Positions 6,935-13,187 of a stretch of DNA of 16,304 bases are shown here, piece after piece (the first letter of the stretch is position 1; every line of letters starts with the position of its first letter). Origin of the DNA: an uncultured Oscillospiraceae bacterium (GTDB lineage: Bacteria > Bacillota > Clostridia > Oscillospirales > Oscillospiraceae). The notes below the pieces were generated by a model. That model ran no database searches and had not been told where the DNA came from. It saw nothing but the letters and a program-made list of their open reading frames with translations. The position numbers were made by a program, and so were the translations under genes. The DNA is taken from positions 1-16,304 of the forward strand of contig CAKTBC010000038.1 in assembly GCA_934533005.1 (NCBI GenBank). The letters run 5' to 3'.

Positions 6935-8128
6935 TTATTTTTCTTCGGCGTAGGTGTCGAAGTAGCCCTGAATGAAGACGACCGGCGTGCCCTTGTCGCC
7001 GCTGCCGCTGGTAAGATCGCAGAGCGAGCCGATCAGATCGGTGAGCTGGCGGGGCGTGGTGCCCTGGCTGGCCATATTGCCCTTGAGATCGGCGTCCTTG
7101 TGGCGGATAGAATCCTCCACGGCGGAGCGCAGCTCTTCGCCGGCGAGAGAGGCAAAATCGTTGTCGGCGAGATACTTGATCTTCAGCTCGTTCGGCTTGC
7201 CGATGAGACCTTCGGTGCAGGCGGGGGAGACCACGGGGTCGGCGAGCTCCCAGATCTTGCCGACAGGATCCTTGAAAGCACCGTCGCCGTAGATCATGCA
7301 TTCGATGTTCTTGCCGGTCGCCTCGCGCATGGCGGCAGCGAGCGCGTCGACAAACTCAGCCCCGTTGCGCGGGAAGAGCTTCACCTTATCCTCGGAGGAC
7401 TTGTTGGAGCCGAGCAGGCCGTATTTTTCATTGTAGCCGCTGCCGTTGATGCTCTCGGTAAGCAGATCGTCCAGCGCGAGAACCTTTTCTGCGCCCGCCT
7501 TTGCGAGACGGCGCTTTGTGCGGAAGCGGGTGTGAATGTCGCAGCAGAGAACGTTCTTCACGCGGGTGAGAACGGCTTCCGCCTGGTTGGCGAAGAGAAT
7601 CTCCGCCTCGCAGCCGCATTCTTCGATGAGCTTCTTATAATAATCCACATAGTCCACGCCTGTGAACGGGTGGAGCACATAGCCAAACGCCTTGCGATAC
7701 TCCTCTTCGGTCAGCACGTCGCTGTACGGATTGATGCCGGAATCTTCCAGCAGCTCTTCATCGAAGAGGTGGTTGCCGACCTCGTCCGAGGGATAGCTGA
7801 GCATGAGCGTGATCTTCTTCATACCGGTGGCAATGCCGCGCAGCACAATGGCAAAACGGTTGCGGGAAAGGATCGGGAAAATAACGCCGATGTGCTCGCA
7901 GCCAAACTTCGCCTTCACATCGTCGGCAATGTTCTGCACTGTGGCATAGTTTCCGGCGGCACGCGCCACGACGGACTCCGTCACGGCGACGATGTCGCGG
8001 TCGTGGAAGGTGATATGCTCCGTCTCGGAGGCGGCCAGGACGCTGTCACGCACCAGCGAGACAAGATCGTCGCCCTCACGGACGATAGGGGTACGGATGC
8101 CGCGAACGACAGCACCAACAGTTCTCAT
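6935..8128 (-). CDS. CofE-like protein (coenzyme F420-0:L-glutamate ligase family)
   Basis: 397 residues. The N-terminal part, with VRGIRTPIVREGDDLVSLV, DIVAVTESVVARAAGN and a following IGVIFPILSRNRFA stretch, resembles the F420-0:gamma-glutamyl ligase (CofE) family. The C-terminal half contains GDGAFKDP, SPACTEGLIGKPNELKIKYL and a glycine/serine-rich TSGSGDKGTPVVF, as in longer Firmicutes members. There is no signal peptide or membrane segment, so it is cytoplasmic. No other F420 gene is in view, and F420 is not generally known from spore-forming gut Clostridia, so the acceptor of the glutamyl-type ligation is unknown. ATG 8128 is preceded by GGAGG at a 10-base spacing. It stands alone between its own promoter and terminator. 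Confidence 0.75.
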   Translation of the reverse strand: MRTVGAVVRGIRTPIVREGDDLVSLVRDSVLAASETEHITFHDRDIVAVTESVVARAAGNYATVQNIADDVKAKFGCEHIGVIFPILSRNRFAIVLRGIATGMKKITLMLSYPSDEVGNHLFDEELLEDSGINPYSDVLTEEEYRKAFGYVLHPFTGVDYVDYYKKLIEECGCEAEILFANQAEAVLTRVKNVLCCDIHTRFRTKRRLAKAGAEKVLALDDLLTESINGSGYNEKYGLLGSNKSSEDKVKLFPRNGAEFVDALAAAMREATGKNIECMIYGDGAFKDPVGKIWELADPVVSPACTEGLIGKPNELKIKYLADNDFASLAGEELRSAVEDSIRHKDADLKGNMASQGTTPRQLTDLIGSLCDLTSGSGDKGTPVVFIQGYFDTYAEEK

Positions 8129-8149
8129 AACAAATTAACCTCCAAAGTA

Positions 8150-8178
8150 TTGGATTTCCGCCGATATTATGCTACAAT
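8150..8178 (+). promoter_or_regulatory. Candidate promoter of the beta-propeller lipoprotein gene
   Basis: TTGGAT (8150-8155) and TACAAT (8173-8178) are 17 bases apart. The predicted start near 8185 gives a leader of about 80 bases. It overlaps the divergent promoter, whose -10 box is at 8171-8166. Confidence 0.55.
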
Positions 8179-8194
8179 ACAATTTATCTGTAAA
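8166..8194 (-). promoter_or_regulatory. Strong candidate promoter of the CofE-like gene
   Basis: On the minus strand, TTTACA (8194-8189) and CATAAT (8171-8166) match sigma-A consensus at five of six positions each and are 17 bases apart. The predicted start near 8159 leaves a leader of about 30 bases with a GGAGG ribosome site. Confidence 0.7.
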
Positions 8195-8265
8195 GAAAAA
8201 CTTTTGCTTTTCTGCAGCTTTTCCACTACCGCCAGCCAAAAACAGCACTTTTTTCAGGAGTTACT

Positions 8266-10077
8266 ATGAGAAATCTCAAAAAAGTTTTTATCATTTGCAC
8301 GATTTTCTTCGTTATCGCGCTTCTGGCGGGCTGCTCCTCGTCCCGTCAGCCGGAACCTGCTGCCACCGAAGCGCCGGCTGTGACGCCTTCGCCGACGGCA
8401 ACGCCCGCGCCGATCTCCTTTGAGGCCGCGGCAGAGGCGAACCGGACAGAGCTGCGCACATTTTCCGACTACGGCGCCGTCTTCACCGCCCTGCGGGAAG
8501 CGGCGGATGCCGCAGAGGAAGAGATGACCGTCCCGGAGACGGCTTCCGCTCTGTCCGCTGCCGCGTCTTTTCACGATCTTGCGGAGAGCGACATTCTCCG
8601 CGTAGACGGTGAGTACATCTATGCGCTTTCGGATAAAACTCTTACGATCTTTCGTCTGAGCGGCGAGGCCGGAGAACTCATCTCCGCTACGCCGGTCGGT
8701 ACCGCGTGGAGCAGCTCCGGGAGCGATTCCGGCAGCTTTACGGGCAGCGAGCGCACGCCGCTTGCGCTGTTCCTGCGCGGCTCACGCCTCGCTGTCCTGC
8801 TGGATGTGTATGGCTACGAGAGCGCCGGAAGCGAAGTCCGGTATTCGGAATATGTCGGCGTAGATATCTACGATGTTTCCGACCCCTCTGCGCCCGTGCT
8901 GCTCGCGAGCGCGGGACAGGACGGCGTATTCTCCGAGGCATGGATGAGCAGCGGTGCGCTCTGCGTGGCGACGGAATATTCCGTCGCGGACTTGACCGGC
9001 GCAGAGAATACGGAAAGCTTCGTTCCGCGCTTACATACCGCCGCGGAGAGCCACCTTCTCGATGCCGGAAGCCTGTATGCGCTTCCGAACGGCGGCGAGG
9101 GCTGCGCGGTGCTCGGCGTTTATTCGCTGGACGATGCCGCACAGAAAAACGCCGTTGCCGTCTATGGCGCAGCAGCGAAAAATGTGTATGCCGTGCCCGG
9201 CGGTATTTTTCTGACGGATACACGCTCCGTTTCCGCGGAGTCGCGCCGCATGAGCGATGACCTCGGTGCATTTACGGAGTATGCCGAGCTTGTCTGCACC
9301 GATCTTTTCCGCTTTGACTATGATTCCTCCGGCCTCCGGCTGGGCGGCTCCGGCATTGTGAGCGGCGTGCTGCCGGAAAAAAGCGCTATTGCGTCGTTCG
9401 GCTCCGGGTACGTCTGCGTTTCCGAAGTTTCCGGTTTGTATCTTCGTATGTATGAAGGGAAAGGCGGCCCCGTTCCGGCGGCGGAACCGTCCGGCAGCAC
9501 GCTCTATGCGCTTGATGCCTCTCTTGCTGTTACGGCGGAGCTTTCGCAGCTCCCGGACGGCGGCAGCATCGTCTGGGCGGGCTTCACACCGGAAACGGTG
9601 CTTCTCTCCGGGGATACCGGCTCCTATATTGCAGACCTCTCGGCCTCGGGGGCGATCACGGCTTCCTCCGGCGGGGATGCTATCGCGGCGGACGCGCTGC
9701 TGCCGTGGAAAAACGGCGGCTTTGCCGCCTTCCGGCACGAGACCGCCGGGCAGATGGTGCTCTCGCTCTATGACTCTTCTCTGAAAAAGACGGCGGAGCG
9801 CACCTTCGGCAGCGACTACAGCAGCACGCTCGAAAGCCTGCAAAGCTATATCGTTCTGCCGGAGAAAAACCTCCTCGGCTTTGCCGCGGATGACAGCTAT
9901 TGCCTGTACGCGGAGAATAACGGCGAGATCGAATACTGCCTGAGCGTTTTTCTGACCGACTGGGCATGGAACGCCCGCGCCTTTGAGCAGAACGGCTATC
10001 TCTGCATCGCCGACCGCCGGGAAGCGTTTGTCTATCTGCCGGACACGCTCGAAAACGCCGCATCTTTTCTGTTCTGA
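8266..10077 (+). CDS. Secreted lipoprotein with beta-propeller domain
   Basis: 603 residues. The N-terminus is a clear lipoprotein signal: RNLKK, a hydrophobic run, then the lipobox LAGC with cysteine 23. A Pro/Ala/Thr-rich tether follows to about residue 48. The rest matches the style of the Firmicutes beta-propeller family (Pfam Beta_propel): a DLAESDILRVDGEYIYALSD opening and repeated four-strand-like segments such as VDIYDVSDPSAPVLLAS. Typical family members read ADIVKTDGKYIY at the same place. It should be anchored outside the membrane; its role is unknown, with ligand sensing or envelope assembly as guesses. AGGAG lies seven bases before ATG 8266. It has its own promoter and a strong terminator, so it is monocistronic. 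Confidence 0.8.
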   Translation: MRNLKKVFIICTIFFVIALLAGCSSSRQPEPAATEAPAVTPSPTATPAPISFEAAAEANRTELRTFSDYGAVFTALREAADAAEEEMTVPETASALSAAASFHDLAESDILRVDGEYIYALSDKTLTIFRLSGEAGELISATPVGTAWSSSGSDSGSFTGSERTPLALFLRGSRLAVLLDVYGYESAGSEVRYSEYVGVDIYDVSDPSAPVLLASAGQDGVFSEAWMSSGALCVATEYSVADLTGAENTESFVPRLHTAAESHLLDAGSLYALPNGGEGCAVLGVYSLDDAAQKNAVAVYGAAAKNVYAVPGGIFLTDTRSVSAESRRMSDDLGAFTEYAELVCTDLFRFDYDSSGLRLGGSGIVSGVLPEKSAIASFGSGYVCVSEVSGLYLRMYEGKGGPVPAAEPSGSTLYALDASLAVTAELSQLPDGGSIVWAGFTPETVLLSGDTGSYIADLSASGAITASSGGDAIAADALLPWKNGGFAAFRHETAGQMVLSLYDSSLKKTAERTFGSDYSSTLESLQSYIVLPEKNLLGFAADDSYCLYAENNGEIEYCLSVFLTDWAWNARAFEQNGYLCIADRREAFVYLPDTLENAASFLF

Positions 10078-10115
10078 CCGCCCCTCTTCGGCAGCATTTT
10101 CATAATATGCCCGCT

Positions 10116-10150
10116 AAAATGGCGCTGTGGAGAACCACAGCGCCATTTTT
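10116..10150 (+). terminator. Rho-independent terminator upstream of spoIIAA
   Basis: Arms 10116-10130 and 10135-10149 make a perfect 15-bp stem with an AGAA loop, followed by TTTTT. It lies 38 bases after the lipoprotein stop and ends only 22 bases before the spoIIAA ATG, so any spoIIA promoter must lie upstream of it or overlap it. Confidence 0.9.
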
Positions 10151-10171
10151 GATTTGGAGGAAAGATATATT

Positions 10172-10501
10172 ATGCAACTGGAAAGCGCCTATTCCGACGG
10201 CTGCCTTTGCATCCGGTATACCGGCGATCTCGACCATCACGCGGCGCGCTCAGCGTTTCGCGAAACGGAAGCGTTTATCGACCGCTTTCTGCCGCGCCGG
10301 TGCATTCTCGATTTCTCCGGCGTCTCATTTATGGACAGCTCCGGTATCGCGGTTGTCCTTCGCGTAAAGAAGCGGATGGAGGAGACGGACGGGGATGTTT
10401 TTCTGCTTGACCCGGCGCCGCAATGCGCGAGAGTCCTTCGCACATCCGGCATAGAACGGTTTGTCGCAATCAAGTTTACGGAGGGAAAAACTGCAAGATG
10501 A
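10172..10501 (+). CDS. spoIIAA: Anti-sigma-F factor antagonist SpoIIAA
   Basis: A 109-residue STAS-domain protein. TGDLDHH near residue 17 and SFMDSSGIAVVL near residue 52 are hallmark sequences. Serine 56 corresponds to the serine (S58 in B. subtilis) phosphorylated by SpoIIAB. Dephosphorylated SpoIIAA displaces SpoIIAB from sigma-F in the forespore. ATG 10172 is chosen because GGAGG lies 11 bases upstream; the longer frame starts inside the terminator stem and lacks a ribosome site. Its TGA overlaps the spoIIAB ATG (ATGA), as in coupled spoIIA operons. Confidence 0.95.
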   Translation: MQLESAYSDGCLCIRYTGDLDHHAARSAFRETEAFIDRFLPRRCILDFSGVSFMDSSGIAVVLRVKKRMEETDGDVFLLDPAPQCARVLRTSGIERFVAIKFTEGKTAR

Positions 10502-10938
10502 AGTATGAAAACTACATAAAGCTGGAATTTCCCAGCAAAAGCTGCAACGAGGCGCTGGCGCGCTCGGTAGCGGGCGTTTTCGCCTCGCAGATGGATCCGA
10601 CGATGGAGGAACTCGGCGACATCAAAACAGCGGTCAGCGAGGCTGTAACGAACTGTATCGTTCATGCCTACCCGGACTGCATCGGCAAGATCCTCATGCG
10701 CTGCCGGATTCTCGAAGATAACCGGCTCGAGATCGTCATCCGCGACTGGGGCCGCGGCATCGACGACGTCGGGAAGGCGAGAAAGCCGCTGTACACGACC
10801 GGCGGCGAGGAGCGAAGCGGTATGGGCTTCACGATCATGGAGAGCTTTATGGATAAGCTCACGGTCCGCTCCACACCGGGCGAGGGGACAAGCGTTATCA
10901 TGCTCCGTACGCTCCCGCGCCGCGTCCGTGATCGCTGA
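10498..10938 (+). CDS. spoIIAB: Anti-sigma-F factor and serine kinase SpoIIAB
   Basis: A 146-residue GHKL-type ATPase, the same length as B. subtilis SpoIIAB. The N-box EAVTNCIVHAY (N52), G1 box RDWGRGID (residues 82-89) and G2 box GMGFTIM (108-114) are all present. It binds sigma-F to hold it inactive and phosphorylates SpoIIAA. It starts at ATG 10498 in the stop codon of spoIIAA, and its own stop overlaps the sigF start (TGATG), so the three proteins are probably made in fixed proportion. An upstream extension of 25 codons in this frame is only the shadow of the end of spoIIAA. Confidence 0.96.
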   Translation: MKYENYIKLEFPSKSCNEALARSVAGVFASQMDPTMEELGDIKTAVSEAVTNCIVHAYPDCIGKILMRCRILEDNRLEIVIRDWGRGIDDVGKARKPLYTTGGEERSGMGFTIMESFMDKLTVRSTPGEGTSVIMLRTLPRRVRDR

Positions 10939-11642
10939 TGGAAAGCCGTGCGCAGCTCCTCTCTCGCGCGCACTCCGGCGACCGCGACGCCGTGCAGCAG
11001 ATGATCGAAGAAAATACCGGTCTTATCTGGAGCGTTGCGCGCCGGTACTTTGGCCGCGGGGTGGACGCAGACGATCTCTACCAGCTCGGATGTCTCGGCT
11101 TCCTCAAGGCGATCGAAGGTTTTGACGAGCGCTTTGGTACGCAGTTTTCCACCTATGCCGTGCCGAAGATCGCCGGGGAGATCCGGCGCTTTCTTCGCGA
11201 TGACGGCGCCGTAAAGGTCAGCCGCGGTCTCAAGGAACGCGCGCAGCGGATCCACGCGGCACGCCGCCGCCTGGAACAGACGCTTGGCCGGGAGCCTGCG
11301 CTTTCTGAGATCGCCGCGGAATGCGGCGTCAGCGTGGAGGAGATTGCTGAGGCAGAGACCGCAGCGGCTCCGGCGGAGAGCCTGCAGCGCGAAAGCGGGG
11401 ACGAGGGCTTCACGCTCGAGCATGTGCTCGGCGATTACGGACAGGAGGAGCGCGTGCTGGAAAGCGTTGCGCTTCGCAGCGCCATAGAGCGTCTGACGGA
11501 GAAGGAGCAGCAGGTGATCAATCTCCGATTTTTCCATGGCCTGACGCAGAGCGACTGCGCGCGGATACTCTCCGTATCGCAGGTGCAGGTGTCGCGGCTG
11601 GAACGGCGCGCGATGGAAAATCTGCGTACCGTCATGCTCTGA
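10938..11642 (+). CDS. sigF: RNA polymerase sporulation sigma factor F
   Basis: A 234-residue sigma-70 family factor of the SigF/SigB/SigG group. Region 2 is clear (DADDLYQLGCLGFLKAIEGFD in part, then FSTYAVPKIAGEIRRFLRDDG), region 3 follows (LGREPALSEIAAECGVS), and region 4 has the helix-turn-helix LTQSDCARILSVSQVQVSRL. Its place after spoIIAA and spoIIAB identifies it as sigma-F, the first forespore-specific factor. Translation is coupled to spoIIAB by a one-base overlap. The last 11 bases overlap the end of the convergent M50 protease gene. No spoVA genes follow it here, in contrast to some Bacilli. Confidence 0.95.
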   Translation: MESRAQLLSRAHSGDRDAVQQMIEENTGLIWSVARRYFGRGVDADDLYQLGCLGFLKAIEGFDERFGTQFSTYAVPKIAGEIRRFLRDDGAVKVSRGLKERAQRIHAARRRLEQTLGREPALSEIAAECGVSVEEIAEAETAAAPAESLQRESGDEGFTLEHVLGDYGQEERVLESVALRSAIERLTEKEQQVINLRFFHGLTQSDCARILSVSQVQVSRLERRAMENLRTVML

Positions 11643-12162
11643 TCTGCGCCGCGAGGATCCAGACCGCCGGAAGCACCAGCCCCCATCGGTGCGTGAGTAT
11701 CGCTGCCGCGAGACAGACGCCCCCGGTACCTGACGAAACGATCCGGACGGCTTTCCGATCACCGCAGAGCGCGTAGAGGATGCGTCCGCCGTCGAGCGGC
11801 TGCGCCGGGAGAAGATTGCATATGGAAAAATACAGCGAGATATCCCGGCAGCGCCCCCACCACGCACCGCACGGAAGAGAGGCGAGCGCCGCCCACAGGA
11901 GACCGCATACCGGGCCCGCCGCGGCACATACCGCCTCCGAGAGCGGAGAGAAAAAGGGCGTCGTTTCCAGGCACAGACCGCTCAAACTCATCCGAAGCGA
12001 AAGAATTCGGCCACCGTACATCCTTGCGGAAATACAATGGCCGATCTCGTGAAAGAACACGGCGGGCAAAACTGCGGAGAAAATACCGGAATCATCGAGA
12101 TAGAAGAGCAGCGGGAATAAAACCGCAGCTCCGGCGGTGATCTCTACCCGGCAGCGCCTCAA
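11632..12162 (-). CDS. spoIVFB: M50 site-2 protease, SpoIVFB-like
   Basis: A 176-residue membrane metalloprotease. HEIGH (residues 38-42) supplies two zinc ligands and the catalytic glutamate, and NLLPAQPLDGGRI supplies the third ligand (D124). Hydrophobic segments surround both. In B. subtilis SpoIVFB cleaves pro-sigma-K in the mother cell. This version is much shorter (288 in B. subtilis) and has no room for the C-terminal CBS domain. The likely start is TTG 12162, which overlaps the stop of the M23 gene (TTGA); a later start would remove the first membrane segment. The substrate assignment rests on context. Confidence 0.85.
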   Translation of the reverse strand: MRRCRVEITAGAAVLFPLLFYLDDSGIFSAVLPAVFFHEIGHCISARMYGGRILSLRMSLSGLCLETTPFFSPLSEAVCAAAGPVCGLLWAALASLPCGAWWGRCRDISLYFSICNLLPAQPLDGGRILYALCGDRKAVRIVSSGTGGVCLAAAILTHRWGLVLPAVWILAAQIRA

Positions 12163-12911
12163 AGCGCCGCCAGGTAGAACGCCGGATTCAGATAAATGCC
12201 GTCGTGTGTCAGCTCAAAATGAAGATGCGGGCCTGTGGCCTTGCCGGTAGCACCGACGAGCGCGATTTTTTCCCCGGCTTCAACCTTCTGCCCCTCTTCC
12301 ACGTAGATCTGACCGCAATGCGCGTACATTGTCGCATACCCGTCCTCATGTTCTATGCGGAGAAATTTGCCGCTGGTACCGTTCTCGCCGACCTCCGTCA
12401 CCGTTCCGGCGGCAAAGCAGACAATGTCGTCGCCGGAGTTCGCCGCGAGATCCATGCCGTAATGAAACTTTGTCTCGTTATCGATCGGATGCAGCCGGTA
12501 GCCGAAATCCGAGGATACTCTGGCGGACAGCGGCGGAACGAACGAAAACTTCGGCATGGGTGCATCGTACGATACGTTGGCCGGAACACCGATATCGACG
12601 AACGGCTGCTGTTCCTCCATGAAAGCCGCCATCGCTTCCTCCACAGCGGGAGGCAGTTCTTCCGTGCTGACCGGCTCCGCGAGACCGAGAAATTCCGCGG
12701 CATTTATCGTTACCGTGACCGGTGCTGCGGTGTCCGCCGCCTCCGTCACGGCGGCGACGGTTTCTTCTGTCCGGTAGTCCGCTCTGTGGAACGATTTTTC
12801 GATCGTGCGGATTGTTTCGGATGTGCGGGCAGGGAAGAGCAGTTTCGCGGCGGCCGCCGCAACGAACAGTCCCGCTGCCACATAGATGGTTGCGCGTTTT
12901 GCACGTTTCAT
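12159..12911 (-). CDS. spoIVFA: M23-domain membrane protein, SpoIVFA-like
   Basis: 250 residues. A positively charged start and a hydrophobic segment (about 8-26) anchor the protein, a variable linker follows, and a LytM/M23 domain occupies the C-terminal half. All zinc and catalytic residues are in place: H150 and D154 (FHYGMD), H198 (MYAHC) and H231 (GPHLHFEL). It lies directly upstream of, and overlaps, an M50 protease gene, the arrangement of spoIVFA-spoIVFB, where SpoIVFA holds and inhibits the protease in the outer forespore membrane. The intact active site suggests it could still bind or cut peptidoglycan. Alternatives are SpoIIQ or a general cell-wall endopeptidase. ATG 12911 follows AGGAG at a rather long spacing. 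Confidence 0.8.
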   Translation of the reverse strand: MKRAKRATIYVAAGLFVAAAAAKLLFPARTSETIRTIEKSFHRADYRTEETVAAVTEAADTAAPVTVTINAAEFLGLAEPVSTEELPPAVEEAMAAFMEEQQPFVDIGVPANVSYDAPMPKFSFVPPLSARVSSDFGYRLHPIDNETKFHYGMDLAANSGDDIVCFAAGTVTEVGENGTSGKFLRIEHEDGYATMYAHCGQIYVEEGQKVEAGEKIALVGATGKATGPHLHFELTHDGIYLNPAFYLAAL

Positions 12912-12976
12912 TCCAAATCACACTCCTGCCAAAGCGTATTCGGACGAGTCACAAGCTATGAATCCTTTTTTGTCGC

Positions 12977-13005
12977 TTGACTTTTCGGGCATATTTTGGT
13001 AGAGT
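12977..13005 (+). promoter_or_regulatory. Promoter of the tRNA-Gly gene
   Basis: TTGACT (12977-12982) and TAGAGT (13000-13005) are 17 bases apart, and TGG directly before the -10 box gives an extended -10. The predicted start near 13012 lies about 13 bases before the tRNA. Confidence 0.7.
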
Positions 13006-13024
13006 ACATCAGTAAACAAAATAC

Positions 13025-13098
13025 GCGGATATAGTTCATCGGTAGAACGACGGCTTCCCAAGCCGTAGAGGTGGGTTCGATTCCCATTATCCGCTCCA
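13025..13098 (+). tRNA. tRNA-Gly, anticodon CCC
   Basis: A complete cloverleaf. The acceptor stem GCGGATA/TATCCGC (13025-13031 and 13088-13094) is perfect, the D-arm is GTTC/GAAC, and the anticodon stem ACGGC/GCCGT (13050-13054 and 13062-13066) encloses loop TTCCCAA, giving anticodon CCC at 13057-13059. The T-arm is GTGGG/CCCAT with the TTCGATT loop. The discriminator is T, usual for bacterial tRNA-Gly, and CCA is encoded at 13096-13098. It reads GGG codons. It stands alone with its own promoter and terminator. Confidence 0.96.
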
Positions 13099-13102
13099 TG
13101 GA

Positions 13103-13132
13103 ATCTGCCCATCGGCTTGCCGATGGGCAGAT
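13103..13132 (+). terminator. Terminator of the tRNA-Gly gene
   Basis: Arms 13103-13115 and 13120-13132 form a perfect 13-bp stem with a CTTG loop, followed by CATTTCTTCT. It begins five bases after the CCA end. Confidence 0.8.
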
Positions 13133-13145
13133 CATTTCTTCTAAA

Positions 13146-13176
13146 GAACAGTTCCGCCGGATCGGTGGGACTGTTC
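13146..13176 (-). terminator. Probable terminator of feoB
   Basis: GAACAGT...ACTGTTC arms extend inward with two G-T wobbles to about 13 bp around a short loop. It lies 11 bases after the feoB stop. On the minus strand only TTT follows, so termination may be inefficient, but the tRNA terminator stem immediately beyond would also be transcribed. Confidence 0.5.
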
Positions 13177-13187
13177 GCTATAAAAAA

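Noticed and set aside
6794..8269. 491-codon plus-strand open frame opposite the CofE-like gene
   Set aside because: It is antisense to a gene with clear family motifs, ribosome site, promoter and terminator. Its translation is low-complexity and without recognisable domains, as expected from GC-rich shadow frames.
10668..11927. 419-codon minus-strand frame across spoIIAB, sigF and the M50 gene
   Set aside because: It crosses three well supported genes and has arginine-rich shadow composition.
12912..12976. Possible sigma-E promoter before the SpoIVFA-like gene (TTCATAG and GAATACGCT)
   Set aside because: Both boxes deviate too much from the mother-cell consensus to report without transcript data, although sporulation control is likely.
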